Part shown: positions 46,766-59,243 of the stretch, in pieces | Position numbering within the stretch: the stretch's first letter is position 1 | Layout: each line of letters opens with the position of its first letter | DNA from: Marchantia polymorpha subsp. ruderalis | Taxonomy: Eukaryota > Streptophyta > Marchantiopsida > Marchantiales > Marchantiaceae | Assembly (NCBI GenBank): GCA_037833965.1 | Contig: AP031356.1 | Coordinates: 16,700,501 to 16,764,500 of the forward strand | Direction of reading: 5' to 3' | DNA length: 64,000 nt | Made by a program: the position numbers and the translations under genes | The notes under the pieces: model-generated | The model's input: the letters and a program-made list of their open reading frames with translations, nothing else | Databases searched by the model: none | Told to the model about the DNA's origin: nothing

Positions 46766-49165
46766 TAAGACGGATTTTTGCTCCAGGATCCAAGAGTTCA
46801 AACCTGGGCCTCGTGGGTGAAAACTTAGTAGGGCACTCTGGACACTTCCTCCTCGGTGACGCACGGTGACAGGTCCGTCGTCAACGTGGAAGGGATACTT
46901 TCAATCACTGTGAAGATATTTCTCGTACCTCGAGCAATTACAACAATGGACGGTCTCTCCTTTCGGGTTGCGCGTATTGCCGGGACGTTCAAGGGGTCTC
47001 CTCAAAATTGATTTGGATACAAAAAGTTAACTGTAGTGATGTGATATAAAATTATTTCACAACCCTGTAGAGCAACCTTTCGATTAGGTCTTTTCGGTGA
47101 AGATATAAAATTATATTATCATTACAGTAAAGGACACATCAGGCCCAGCCTTAAACATCAATGCTATGTATTTACTGTACTGGCTAGGACGGTCCAAAAT
47201 AGCTGGCCTAAGAGTCTAAGACCCCACCAAACTCGGTTTAGTAGACTATCTGGATCAGACTCGGAGACTCAAAAATTAGTTGGGTGCACGATGAGGGTGA
47301 AACCAACGCTGCTTTCCCAAGGGACTTCGAGATCAAGTGGGGAGTGGATTTGACCTGTGATCGGACACAGAAGCAAATCTTCTGTACAATCCGAGATGGA
47401 TGGCAGGCTAGAGTAGGTGTTGATCTGGTCTTATTGTACAGTACAACGAAAAGACAAGACCAGACACCATATGACCGCCGCTAGAAAGGAGGTGACTGAC
47501 TGTGCGTGCGTTCAGGACAAAACCTCCTGGCCAGGTCTCGGGTACAGCCCACTGGATGACCGATCCCCTGCTGACGACAGCATCGACTCCTAACATTATT
47601 GCTTACTACGGAGTGGGCCCAGGGTGGGCCGCAAATATTCCCATTCGGATGAAGTGACAGGGACGAAAGCCACTCGCTGAAACAACTATCGCGAGACCAC
47701 CCCAGCGTGGGCTGCAAGTATTCAGATCCAGATGAATTGCCAGGGATGAGCCACGGTCGCAGTCACAAGGTACGGTAATACCTAAGCTCAAACAACGGTA
47801 TCACTTGCTTTACCACGGACGTAACCATGTACTTTTTAAATATCCTAGATGTTGCAGCAGTAAAGAAAACAGAAAGAAACGAAACTCCTCACGGGACACC
47901 GAGACTTGAAGACCCTCATAGGGGCCCTACATCGTAAAGGACATTACACGTTTAGGAGCAAATGATAGAACTCGGAGTGACAACAGCGGCTGGCTCAAAA
48001 AAGTGTGCAAACTGGGGTCCTCACCATTATTCAGGCATGATTGAAGGCATGAGAAAATACACTGTAAAACAACAGGACGACTGGAACACCACTAGAATCA
48101 TACCCCTCTAGAAAATGAAAACGGTTTTTTGACTTTCCATCAAAGCGTGGTAAAAAAATTGTACACATATTTCCAAGCCACAGTTTGCTGAACAGAAAAA
48201 CCCATGGGAAGAAAGTCTCCGAGTGAAGGTGACCGCTTAGAGTATCCAAAAACCGTATGCAAATCACGACACGCAGCAAAAATCCCGAAAGAACCCAGAA
48301 GAGAAATTGCAAATAAATGCACATGACGATTGTCACAATTATACAGTAATTCATCATACATTGTTTCACCTTTCGAATGAAAGCTATACAGATATGAGGC
48401 ACTTGACACCGTCTACAGCTGCTCGGGCATTGCTCTGACCTGTTTTCTCCACAGAGCACCTCCATCCAGGCCGTTCCAAGCGGCACAGATGAAGAAGTGC
48501 TCTAGAAGGCAATGGGGAGAACTAAGGTGCGGGACTGTGAAGCTTTTCTGAAGGAAAAAAGCCGCCATGCACCAAAGTCGTGGGAATAACAATCCTCCAC
48601 CACTAGTGCATGATTCGGACACAGCCCCAGTAGAAAGTGCGGTCAAAAAGTGCGTGTCTCAACTTCGTCCTTTTTAAGTGTGGCGACGCAAATTCGGACA
48701 CAGGCTGAAGTTCTATTAAGGAAAATCTCTTAAGAGAAAGCTCAAAGGAGAGTGTAGGAATTTCACGACTTTCTAAATCATTTTCTACGAAAGCCAATAA
48801 GTCCTAAAATACTTTCATAAATTCCTAACAGGTGCCTCCGGTGCTTCGCGTCAGACCGACCACGGTCACTCAAATATCTTAAGTATGTACATTGTCTGAC
48901 CAGCCCCTGATAATCTAGGGAGAACCGAAGGCACATTTAGGATAACCCACTCTCCGAATAGCTATCCCAAGAAATGAATTATTGACATTATGGACGTGAA
49001 GTTACGGACTGGGAGAGGACACAAGTTTCAAGGATGGGGCCAGCCGTGTCTAAGATTTTAAAGAACAAACACTTCCCACATCACTGTGCATTCTCAATGG
49101 AAAAGTGAATGGCTGGTTGGTCTCTCTTCTCCAAGCAATGGTTTGAAAGGGGCCGGGGTAGGGTC
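46766..49165. other. Spacer and probable 3' untranslated region of the RING gene (minus strand)
   Basis: The part next to 49166 is probably the 3' untranslated region of the minus-strand RING gene. A 151-codon minus-strand frame at 48031-48486 is Cys- and Phe-rich without any recognised domain. A diverged tandem duplication with an 83-base period lies at 47618-47783. Confidence 0.4.
47618..47783. repeat. Two-copy diverged 83-base tandem duplication
   Basis: CCCAGGGTGGGCCGCAAATA (from 47618) and CCCAGCGTGGGCTGCAAGTA (from 47701) begin two similar units. Both continue with TTC..ATYCGGATGAAKTG..AGGGA.GA-like sequence. No coding meaning was found. Confidence 0.6.
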
Positions 49166-51164
49166 TCACTTGATATGAGCGTCGTAAACAGCGAATACGC
49201 TCTCTGAGACCAAAAGAGGCAATTTATCAATGTACATGAAGAGTCGTTGCAGGTTATCCCTAGCTAAAGTCACCATGTCCTGCACGTCCCCGCTATCGGT
49301 GAAGATCCACAAATCTCGTGAGTTTACACGTTTCAAACTGTCTCTGCAGAACGGGCATGACTGCGACCGCGCATGCCTGCGATCAACGTACCCTTTTGAG
49401 TTAATGTCGTGAACAGCTTGCAAACGCATTCTATCGCAAAATCCGGATTTGACCGTTTGAGCTCTGCTATCCTAAGGATGATCCAAATGCCACATTCTCG
49501 TGACAGTAAACAGGAACAAATTTTCGACTCCAACGATTAGATTGTTTAAAACTGCCCATTCATCCTGGATTCATACAAATTCGAGATCTAAGAACATGCA
49601 TATTTCATGGTGATTTGTCATACTTATTGGAGGTCTAGCCCCTCAAAACCTACGGATCGAATAATAGAACTGGATAACAACTTTTCTAATTCGACTAACG
49701 GAATTGCCGGATAGCAAAGCGCATAAGCAGCAGACTTGCCAAGTATACGAGGCGCTCAGAGAATAAAATACGTTTTTTCTCTCGGTTATGATTCGAACAT
49801 TTGTTTACTACGCGCTAAACTTTCTCCACAGAAAATCTAATAGTTGAATAGAGCGAAAAACAAATATTTTTCCGAAAATGAGAGCATCTTCAAATTGAGC
49901 GAATTCCGACAACTCACCATTCTCTGTAGCATTTGATGCACATTGCGTGGTTGCAATCAGGCAGAGCAATTTTGTTATTGGTCTCCATGCAAATTCCACA
50001 CTCCTGCTCCCTTTCCAAGTCGAGGTCTGACATGTGTCCCCTCTCTTCATCTGATTTCTTCTTGTACCTCTCCATGCAAAGCGCCTTCTGCTTCATATCT
50101 TCAACCTCGGTGATACCGCCTTGCAATTGCTGCAAGGAAGGGTAGATATAGGCTGGAAAACAGAGACGAATTCATCAGACGGATTGCACCTGTTGGCAGA
50201 TCTACCTTAACCAACGAATCGGACCTTCGGAAGACGACTGGCGGCCTAGCAATGGACTTCCACGGATGCGGAGAATGCAGCGCGTGCAGAACGATCTTGA
50301 CCAGCGACGTCTAGAAGTCGGCACATGCTCTCCTCAGAAGCTAATTAATTATCTCGATCGCTCGTACGCTCAGCCTTTCTCTCACGATACGGCGGACTTG
50401 CTATCAATGTCATGACCACGAGATGCTGGAAGGACGTACCATAAAACTCCCTTAGGCTCGCCTTTCGCTCATGAGTTGACATAGTTGTGGTCCCGTCCAT
50501 GTACACCTGCGCATCATCGTAGGGAGCACGCTGTTTTTGCAAGTCTACTTAGAATCGCTTCATGCGTCGGATGATCGCCGTCCGGCTACAGAACATGTGT
50601 GCGGTGCGAGAAAGACGCGAATCAGCAAACCACGTCGCCGTGGAAGGGGGCAAAACTGCAGCATACCTTATAGATGAGAATGCGCAGCAGGCCCAACGCG
50701 CCCGCGAGGCTACAATCGGTCCATCGGACGAGAAACAAGAGGAAATGTGCTGCCGGGCTGTAGGAAAGTCTCATTTGGAGACAAGCGCCATCGTAATCTC
50801 GAGGAAATTCTGACGCCCTGCCATCGACCGAGCCAACCGAAATTAATTAGTTAGTGCATGCTAGACGAGAGCAGCACTCCGCAAGTATCTTCTGACTGAC
50901 GACTGTCTGTCTCTCGGCATCATCTTCCTCCCTCGACGCCCGAGTTGTTGCAAGAGGGTGTGAGCGCTGGAGGGAAAACCAAACCCAACCCGAGGCACAG
51001 AATCCAGAGAGATTGCACACAGAGACGCAGAGAAGGGAAGGGAAGCGCACGAGAAATCGGCAGAAATGTGACAGTTGGGGCGACGGCACTCACAACGTAT
51101 TGGCATGTTGGATGTCAGCTTCCAGCGCTTTGAGAGACTCCTTGAACGACTTGCCTTGGCCCAT
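49166..51164 (-). CDS. RING-type E3 ubiquitin ligase of the AIRP2 family
   Basis: Plant RING ubiquitin ligase; the Arabidopsis relative AIRP2 acts in abscisic-acid and drought responses. Five exons on the minus strand join in frame to 244 aa: 51164-51094, 50817-50667, 50506-50440, 50152-49918, 49376-49166. The N-terminal helical region is conserved (SLKALEADIQHANTL, LQMRLSYSPAAHFLLFLVRW, LLRILIYK, ERKASLREFY, IYPSLQQL). The C3HC4 RING uses C148, C151, C163, H165, C168, C171, C182 and C185, all present; the second half is split by the last intron inside the W175 codon. The family tail follows (LKRVNSRDLWIF, LFMYIDKLPLL, VFAVYDAHIK). The start at 51164 gives MGQGKSFKESLKALE, matching the family start. 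All introns are GT..AG. The hormone-response role is carried over from the relative and not shown here. Confidence 0.93.
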
Positions 51165-53127
51165 AGTCAAGAGTAACATGGCGCCTGCAGCGAAATTCGC
51201 GATTCTTTGTGCTGGTGAGAGAGTGTTTCCGCAAACTCAGGAGGTCCAACGCCGCACCCAAACCCTCCGAGAGTCGGTATTCGATTCTGTAGTGGTTGAA
51301 TGTTCAACAAACTTGCGCGTCGTCGAACATAAACGCAGATAAGAGCAATACGGTTAGGCTATCGATAAATTTCTACGCAGTACGGGATCTTGGGGTGGTC
51401 GTAAGAAGAAGGCCGCCGGGAACCGCAGCAACCAATTGTATGGGGTAAGAAAACTTTCTGTTGTCGGATAGAAGCAGACCTTGGCCTGACCCTCGAGCCT
51501 CTGCGCCGCTGTATCTGATGAGACTCGCCCTCCTTGACGTCATTCTCTCCCCAGTACCCTAGAGACTTTCAGCAACCTGTACAACTTGTGGGATGTCTCG
51601 CTTCACTGCTCTGTCGGTCGCGTCAGCTACATTCAACTGCTAATCAACTAGAAGACTTTCCTGATATGAATCACTCTTCTGTCTGTAAAAACACCGGTGC
51701 GCAAGTGCTCGGCGTGATCAAGATCGTTACGACATCTTCGCCTCGGCCGCGGGCGTCCACTCCGACCTCCAATTGGACAACTGCTCGCAATCTCCCGTGC
51801 GTTCCCTTCTCCCTCGCATCCACAGAACAAACCATCATAGTCTCGTGTGTCTTCGCTCGCAAATCACAACCAACAACGAGAGATTACACCTTGCCAGCTC
51901 GAACGCCAACCCAGCGCAACTCCACCACACCCGAGGCACAGCAAGTGCTATCGGAAATTGTCCATCAATTTCAATTTGCAATTACAAGGCTCGCACGGGC
52001 GACGAGCGACCTCGGCCGAGGAGGCTGCCGGACAGGCCAACACCGCTGCTTATAAACCTCGACTCCACCACACGCCGATCATCAATAAATCTCCCAAAGT
52101 CAAACATTCTCATCGGACGACGACCGTCCCGCAATGCATGAGGTTGTCGCAACTCTTCTCCGATTCCATACCCCGCTCGGCTCCTGGCCGCACCCAAGTC
52201 GATCGATCCACGCCGAATTGCGCGATCAAATGCGCAACCGAATCAATCAATCCCTTCCCTCGGACTGTCGAGTCCGCGCAAGAGCCAGGCGAGCCCTCGG
52301 AGACGCCCAACAACGAGATTGCAGGTGGTGCGGTGCGCACCCAAATCGGCCAGCCAGCACTCTCGAGCCCCGCAGCCGCAGGCCCCCTCCAGGCCAGCCC
52401 CCCCGCAGGACAAGAACCCACACCAACTCCCTCCCCCTCCCTCCCTCGCTCCCTCCCTCTGCCGGAGGCACGGCACGGCGATACGAGCCCCGCGGGCTCC
52501 TGGCGGGGCGTGGGGGCCAGGCCAGGCCAGGAGGGGCACCACCGAAGAAGACTGGCAAGCTGGCTGGCGGGTGAGCAACCGCCGGAGAGTGGCTCTCGCT
52601 AACAAGAACGAGCCCCCCGAGGGCTTGGGCTTGGGCTTAGCTTTAGCGCACGCGAACGAACGAGCAAGCGAGCGAGCGAGCGAGCAAACGAGCGATCAAG
52701 CAACAAGCGAAGCGAAGCGAGCGAGCGAGCGAGCGAGGTAGCCCCACCGAGTTCGTAATCAAAGCCCCGACAATAGTACTCCGCCTTACGACCGCCTTGT
52801 GTTATGAGCATGCCCCCAGTGCCTCCGTCGGCCCTCTAGTCCCTCCAGCGGCCCAATTGTATTTCCCCCCTCCCCCACCCCCTGGCCCTCCCTCCAGCCG
52901 GGGCCTAGATCCTCTTTACCCCCGGATCCGGGGCTCGTCTCGCCCCGAACCAAGCCCAGCCCCGACGTCAGCCCCAGTCCGGACACGGAATCTGCTGCGC
53001 TTGGGGCCATGGGCGTCGCGGGCCCGATCTCATCCATCCCCCCGCCCATTGTCTCTCTCTCTCTCTCTCTCTCTCCCTCCCTCCCCGGAAACCTGCTAAA
53101 GCGAAAAGAGCACTACGAGACGGCCGA
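51165..53127. promoter_or_regulatory. GC-rich upstream region of the RING gene with simple repeats
   Basis: GC rises leftward-to-rightward to a peak at 52.3-53.1 kb. GCGA/GAGC runs occupy 52651-52737 and a CT/CCCT tract occupies 53051-53086. TTATAAAC at 52050-52057 is TATA-like on either strand. The many open frames on both strands overlap one another and reflect the lack of stop codons in GC-rich DNA. This is probably the leader and promoter of the minus-strand RING gene, perhaps shared with something to its right. Confidence 0.4.
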
Positions 53128-53262
53128 ATGGAAGAATCCGCCCGCCAAAAGCTCAACCATCTAGTCGCTCCCTCCGCCGAGCGAGTGTATGTTCGGCCCG
53201 TTGTCGTGTCCGACACGACCAAACACGAATCCGGTAACGAAAACGAACCTGACTTGGCATGA
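53128..53262 (+). CDS. Possible 44-aa short ORF at the edge of the GC-rich block
   Basis: ATG at 53128 opens a 44-codon frame (MEESARQKLNHLVAPSAER.., ending ENEPDLA) with balanced amino-acid use. It lies just after the CT tract and before the sharp change to AT-rich DNA. No family recognised. It may be chance, or a short exon ending at a GGTAAC donor near 53232. Confidence 0.18.
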   Translation: MEESARQKLNHLVAPSAERVYVRPVVVSDTTKHESGNENEPDLA

Positions 53263-54592
53263 ACATCTTTTCCACCCTCACGCTAAGGCTCGATGACTCT
53301 GCATCGATTTCTCACCTCTGATCTCCAATCATTTCTCTTACGTCTTTGCTTGCTTGCTTGCTTTTTCAGATCGAAGTCGATGCATATGTGCCATGTTTAT
53401 TTAATCTTTGATGTATTGAAAGAATCAAGCGAGCTGGGTCTGTTTTGCATCACTGAAATAGATTCATTCTATCCATGGTTGTAAAATAATCAATATAATA
53501 AATACATATACAACTTTAAACCTGCATGATCTATGTATGACTTAAAACTTCAATTATATTATCTTTTGTTTGACAAAAAATATTCTAATAAAATATCTGC
53601 AATAAGACATAAACTAATCTAGACTTCGATCTTGTTATTCCTCCTACTACAATATCTACTGGCTACTAATTAAAAACTCCTTACGCTCTTATTACAGTAA
53701 CGATGCAGACTGTAAGATTTAAATTCCGATGCATGGAAGTGCTAATTTGGTAACTATCATGCAATCGACTTTTTTACTTGTATCAATTACTTTTATCTCG
53801 ATGATGATATTCTGCATATACTCTATTCATCGCTCCTCGTTTTATTTGGTCATGTTTGATTATGGTATCAATGCAGATGCAAGATGAATTCATAAAACAT
53901 GATGTACGCTTGAATTATAGAAGATAGATACCTGGGTTGCCATCAGATATGAGATATTTTCTATGAAGCATGAATGTGCATATTTCACATGACAAGAAGT
54001 TTACTATGCTTTGCTTTAAAAGAGGTTTTGAGCGAAATAAGTATTGGTTCAAGAGTACGGAGTTGTTATAGAAGACGTGATGGTTAATGTAAAAGTGTTC
54101 TTAAGCATATTGAAACTTCATTTCACTGACTGCCAGTGTGGCAGCAGCAATTAAATTTTATGGGGAGGCAGAGCGTTTGACTCTTTTTTCTTCAAATTTG
54201 AAGTTACATGGAGCTATGGCTACGAATTTTGACATGTTCGTTGATAAATGAGCAAAAACCTCTCATACTATGCAGCAAAATATACAATATCTTCAACATA
54301 TAGTGTTATTTATTGTGGACAGTGTATTTTCATTGCTCTACGGATAGCATTGGCTAGCCTGACATGTAAAGGTAAACTTGACTTATTGATGTTTTTGTAT
54401 ATCATGGTTTCATTAAAAATAATTTGTTAATTTACTTCAGTTATCAACCTTCTGTTATGGGTTCGAACTCATACGAACAAAATGAGGATGACTATTCACA
54501 ACCTTCGCCATTAGTTCACGATGACGCTAACAAAAATTCAGCGGTCAGTGCATTCATACCGTCATGTACAGGTTTTGAGATTATAGCTCTAT
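53263..54592. other. AT-rich spacer, no supported gene
   Basis: Low GC with no open frame longer than about 60 codons and no recognised motif. Confidence 0.45.
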
Positions 54593-55438
54593 CTACGTAG
54601 TGCAGGAAGTTTGTCGTCCGCACCACGTTGGACCTCCAAACTGCGTACAAACTGCGTTAGGGGTGGTTTCGCGACTTTGCGCTGTACCATGGGCTAGGAA
54701 GTATTTCCCGAAGTATTTCCCGGGACGTATTGTTCCGTAGCGGTACAGGAGCCCAACATGTTTCGGTCCCTCGGTCCCACGGTCTATAAAGCAGCGGGGT
54801 CGGAGGCTCACCGGGTCGGAGGAAGAAGCCCATGGGAACCAATGAGAGAACCTACGAACATTCTCTGTGGGGCCGGATGGGGCAATAAGCGCAATTTTCC
54901 CACCGGGGGGCCGGGGGGGCTCTCGGGGGATGTGTCGGACGAAGCGCGGAGCTCTCTTGGGGCACGTCAAGAGCAACTCATGAATGTCGCAGCCCCCATC
55001 TCGCTGCAAGGAAGCTAAATTTAGCCGCGCCGCGGTAACTATTCCTGGGCGGAGGTAAAAGTTCCTTCCGGGGCATTGGAGCAGCGGAGGATAAAGCGAA
55101 CAGCCGAACCGTATCCTTCGGACGCAGCAGAGGGCTTCGCGAACAGGAGGCAAGACTTTCTCGGGCAGCGCAGCCCCAGGATAAGCACTTCCTTTGATCT
55201 CCTTTGGCCCCGAGTCCACGTGTCGAAAAGCGCCCGAATTGCCCCCCATCCTGCATGGGCTGCCAGGCCCCAATCCAAGATCGACCATCGAACGTGGCAT
55301 CAATCTTCTCGCTTGCATCACCAATTTCGTCTCGACAGAGCGCATCTGACTCCAATAGTCTGCAGTAGGCCATACAGTGGACGCTCGAATGGTCACAGCG
55401 GCGACCTGTCTTCCTGGAGATCCAGTCGCCAAATGTAG
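54593..55438. other. Sharply bounded GC-rich block, possibly an organelle-derived insertion
   Basis: About 850 bases of GC-rich, non-repetitive sequence sit between AT-rich flanks on both sides. The minus strand is open for 279 codons across the whole block, and other frames are also long; the translations match no family I know. The style (balanced G and C, phrases such as CCTTCCGGGGCATTGGAGCA) recalls plant mitochondrial intergenic DNA, so a nuclear mitochondrial insertion is possible. This is an impression, not an identification. Confidence 0.3.
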
Positions 55439-56879
55439 AGGATTGAGGATTAAGGATTAATTATCCTTTCACTGTTTTCGTGAACCTCATCTGGGGTTCG
55501 AATCCGCCAGCCTAACAAGAGTCACTTTCATGGACCTGTACATGGACCTATTCACGACGTAGTTGAAAACCCCGTTCTGAAGGGTGATATTTTGTGGTGT
55601 CGTTTGCGGATATTTGCGGTCGAGACTGTACTGTACCGCCTTGCCCAATCTCTTCGAGTAGAACATGATTCTCTGCTTTAGATGACTTCTGGTGAAGAAA
55701 GTTCATTTGAAGATGTGAAGCAGAGTCAGCAACACATTGCTACTTCCCTGAGATTTGATCACCTTCATCCACAACTTATATCTAGCATACTTTCTTTTAT
55801 TTCACGCAAATAAAACTCGAAGTGTTTAATTCTCATTTTTCCATAAAATGTACACATGTTGTACAATGATGTCGGTTAACATGAAAGTATATCCTATTAT
55901 CTATCAAGTATTATTGTATTCATGGCTACCTTATTTGAAATTCAATCTTCAATTTGATTTTAAATTTTTCTTTTTCTTTTTCTTTATATTCTTTTTCTTC
56001 AAATCATATTAGTGAAATTTTAAAATAAGCATCTTTTTTTTCTAATCATATCTACATATAAATTTTAAAAATTGATAAAAATTAAAATATAAACCCGTCA
56101 ATATAATTCAAATGAATCAAATTATAAGTTAGTAGTTTAAATGAGAGTTTTTGCAATAAGGAGAAAAGGGAAAAAATTCAAAGAATTAAATTACAAACAA
56201 TGTTACATGTGTGACATACACAACATAGTGATGGCAGTAACTCATTTCAACTTCGTAGTCGTAGTAGCCCTTGGCCTAACAGTTGATCGCGCTTAAGTCT
56301 ACACTATGATCGGCGACGGTTGGTGCGGACTTATGGTTTTGACGTTGTGAACTTTATGTAGTACAAGTAGGTTTAAGGTGACGCTTCTTCACTTTGCTCT
56401 TCTGGTGGCGATATATGAAGCTGTTCAAGCATTCTTGATTGCAAAAAATCCATTGTAGAGGACTTCGCGTGTGAGAGTGTTGTGGCATATCGGTGAGAAT
56501 TTACATTTTTTCTACCTGCTAGTTAGTGTGTTTTTGCACGACATGAAAGCGGTGTTTTTTTTCTTCTGTCATCTCTACGAGTTAGTGTGTTTGTGTACAA
56601 CTTGAATGCAGTGTTTTTTTGCTTATGTCGAATCCGCAAGTTACCTACGAGTAGGTGTGGTCCTGTATGAAAGGTTGAATGCCGTGTTTTTTCTTCAGTC
56701 ACATCCGCGCGACCAAATGTATTGTGCATCTTTGCGTGACTAATTTTGAATATCGACAAGAAAGCATTAGAGACTCCTCTCTTGTCATCTAATGAAAGGA
56801 GTGACCGGAGACTTGGGAGTTGGCTTGTAGGAGTTTCTGGTTACAATTCCGGAGATTTTGTGGTGCATTTTGTACAATG
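55439..56879. other. AT-rich spacer, no supported gene
   Basis: Mostly low GC after 55800. The stretch 56500-56720 contains three related phrases (GAGTTAGTGTGTTTGTGTAC / GCAGTGTTTTTT), a short diverged tandem repeat. Nothing coding was recognised. Confidence 0.4.
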
Positions 56880-59243
56880 AATGCACAACAAACTTCTAAT
56901 AGTAAGGACGAAGACAAGCGTTTGCATGATACTCATTGAATGGAAATCATCAATTTACTAGAGGCGTCAAAGCCACCGTTCATGCGTAGCGTCACTCGAC
57001 AATTTAGTGTTGATGAAAAAGTTAATCGAAGGAGTAAGTCTAGCTAAGATGAAATAAGTGAATGAGCACATAGCATCAATCAAACCACTCAGGAGTTAAC
57101 GTTCCGTGCTTCTCAGTTGATGTGTCATGATATTGAAAATAAGCTTCTTGAATGAATTGATGTAGGACAGTGAGCTTCGCTTGTTTTGACTCCAAGTATT
57201 ATTTGCCAGAAAGCAAAACAGATGGCCATCACAATGGATATGATTGATGATAAATTCAAAGCATAGTGGGGTTGGTTTGCGATATTTTGACATCAACACG
57301 GTTTAAACAACGTAAATTTGTTTATAGAAGATGATGAGGTCGATAGAAACAATCTACTAACATTAAAAGCTTTGAAATACTTGTATGTTCTAATTGGCCA
57401 ATATGATCATGCATGCATTTACAACATGGATTAAACTGGATTGTTGTTTCATGATATATTGTGCTAATGCCTCATGAAAATCTGACCACTATTCGGGCAA
57501 AAAGCGGGCAAAAATAGGGTAACATTGATGATGTGTTGTGACGGTAGTGGAACAAAACGAGTCTCGATCATAAAGATTGGAAAGACGAAGCAGCTTGTCT
57601 GCATTTCCAGAAACACTTGGCTCATTATTTATTTTCATCAAAAAATTAAAGTAATAAAAGCTTGGATCGATGTCCCGACATTCAATAAATGATTTCATGA
57701 GATCTTTGATACTTATATTCGTCGATGGACATGACACAAAGTGTTGTTGTTTTTTAACAATATTCTTGGTCATGCTACAATTTTTGAGCAAAATGACATT
57801 CCTGTTGACTTCTTTATGTCTAATGTCACCTCCAAAAAGCAGCTAATGGATATGAGTATCATTGTAGTTGTTAAAAAATGACACAAATATTTGTTGATAA
57901 AGAATATCGTTGCATTTTATGATAAGCTCGTTAGAAATCAATAGAATTGCGACTGAGTCCAGGGGTTGCAGATGCTAGATACAGTCCCAAGGAAACTCTA
58001 CTCTAAAATTAGAATTTTATACAATAGCAGTCTCTCATTTTGGACTACAATGTGTCTTTCAGTCTTCTATAGGTTTGACTTTCCACCTCAACATCGAGAA
58101 ATTGTATTGATTACATGGAGTTGAGATTTCATCACTGCCGTTGTTGTGTCCAAAATATTTTTTTCCAAATGAATGATCTTTGTAGTAAACCTTCCGGGAT
58201 CTTCAATTATCTCCATATTCTACTGAAAAGAAATATCATAATCCCCATACTATGGTAGAGAATAGATCTCATACTGCACATTGTTTGACTGACACAACAC
58301 TTGAAAAAGCTGTGGAGCTTTCCATGACTTTGATGTTTATCTCAGTGTATACAGTACCAATTAGCACTTGACTGTCGGCCTTACGACTTATCGAGAAAAA
58401 TTGATAATTTTCCCCGCTAGGAATGAATAATCTGTTGATCAATCAAGATGTTGCACACAATCATCTTCGTGTGCATACTTCAGAAAATGTTTTTCCTCTA
58501 TCTAGAGCATCTTCAAAGTTAAGTAGGTGTCACTTTCCGGTTGTACATAAAGTGTTGTTGCTTCTTAACAACATTCATGGTCATACATTTTTGAGCAAAA
58601 TGGCATTTGTGTTGACTTTTTTCTGTCTAGTGTCACCTCATGGAAGGAGCTAATGGATATGTATATCATTGTGGTTGTAAAAAAACAACATAAAATTTTT
58701 TTGCTAAAGAATATCGTTACATTTTTTGATAATCTAAAAGAACTTAAAGACCAACTTGCATTAGCAACTATAAAATTCAAACACAACAACGCTAGGATTG
58801 CTTACGTAAGACCTCCACATTTGCTTGCAAATGTTGCTTGGAACGACATTACTAATATAAATCTCAAAAATTGTTTAAAAGAAGCATATATTATTCTTGA
58901 ATTTGACAACGTCGATGATATCGATTGCGATGTCACTGTTGGTGAAATTGTTGAATTGTTAAGCAGTGAGATTAATGTTATGAGAAAGATTGAGAACAGT
59001 TTGAATGATGACAACAAAGATTCGCAAATGTATTAGAAAAAATTGCTTGATGAAATTGAAAACGCTATGAAAATTGTTGTTTTGGACCCGATTGTCAAAT
59101 GCGAGGAGGATGAACATGAATCATGCATCAATGACCTTGATATGGATCTGCATGATGTGATTTCTCACACAATGGTGAGTGTTATCAAACTTGATGTTGA
59201 AATGGAGGAGCTGATATGTTACTCTTATCTGTCATTGCAATAG
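56880..59243 (+). pseudogene. Broken pogo/Tigger-type (Tc1-mariner) DDE transposase with duplicated C-terminal half
   Basis: Fragments in order match the CENP-B/Tigger transposase layout. There is a helix-turn-helix start (~56940, MEIINLLEASKPPF..RQF), a second DNA-binding domain (~57130-57300, ENKLLEW, QKAKQMAITM, KAWWGWF), then the DDE core (~57420, NMD*TGL; ~57515, SGTKR..IGK; ~57735, KVLLFFNN; ~57795, VDFFMSNVTS, QLMDMSIIVVVKK). The first catalytic block has a stop in place of Glu. The second catalytic Asp (..LLDN in the family) is Asn at 57756. A second copy of the core's end follows at 58545-59037 (KVLLLLNN, VDFFLSSVTSWKELMDMYII, then WNDITNINLKNCLKEAYII) and carries the same Asn at 58567. 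Several stops and frameshifts make it dead. Terminal repeats were not located. Confidence 0.8.

Noticed and set aside
48031-48486. 151-codon minus-strand frame
   Set aside because: Lies in the likely 3' untranslated region of the RING gene; Cys/Phe-rich without domain or splice context.
51847-52602. 251-codon + strand frame upstream of the RING gene
   Set aside because: Pro/Ser/Arg-rich, overlapped by equally long frames on both strands; best explained by GC-rich composition.
55480-55515. tRNA-like T-arm (GGGGTTCGAATCCGCC)
   Set aside because: No matching D-arm, anticodon arm or acceptor stem could be formed with the upstream 60 bases.
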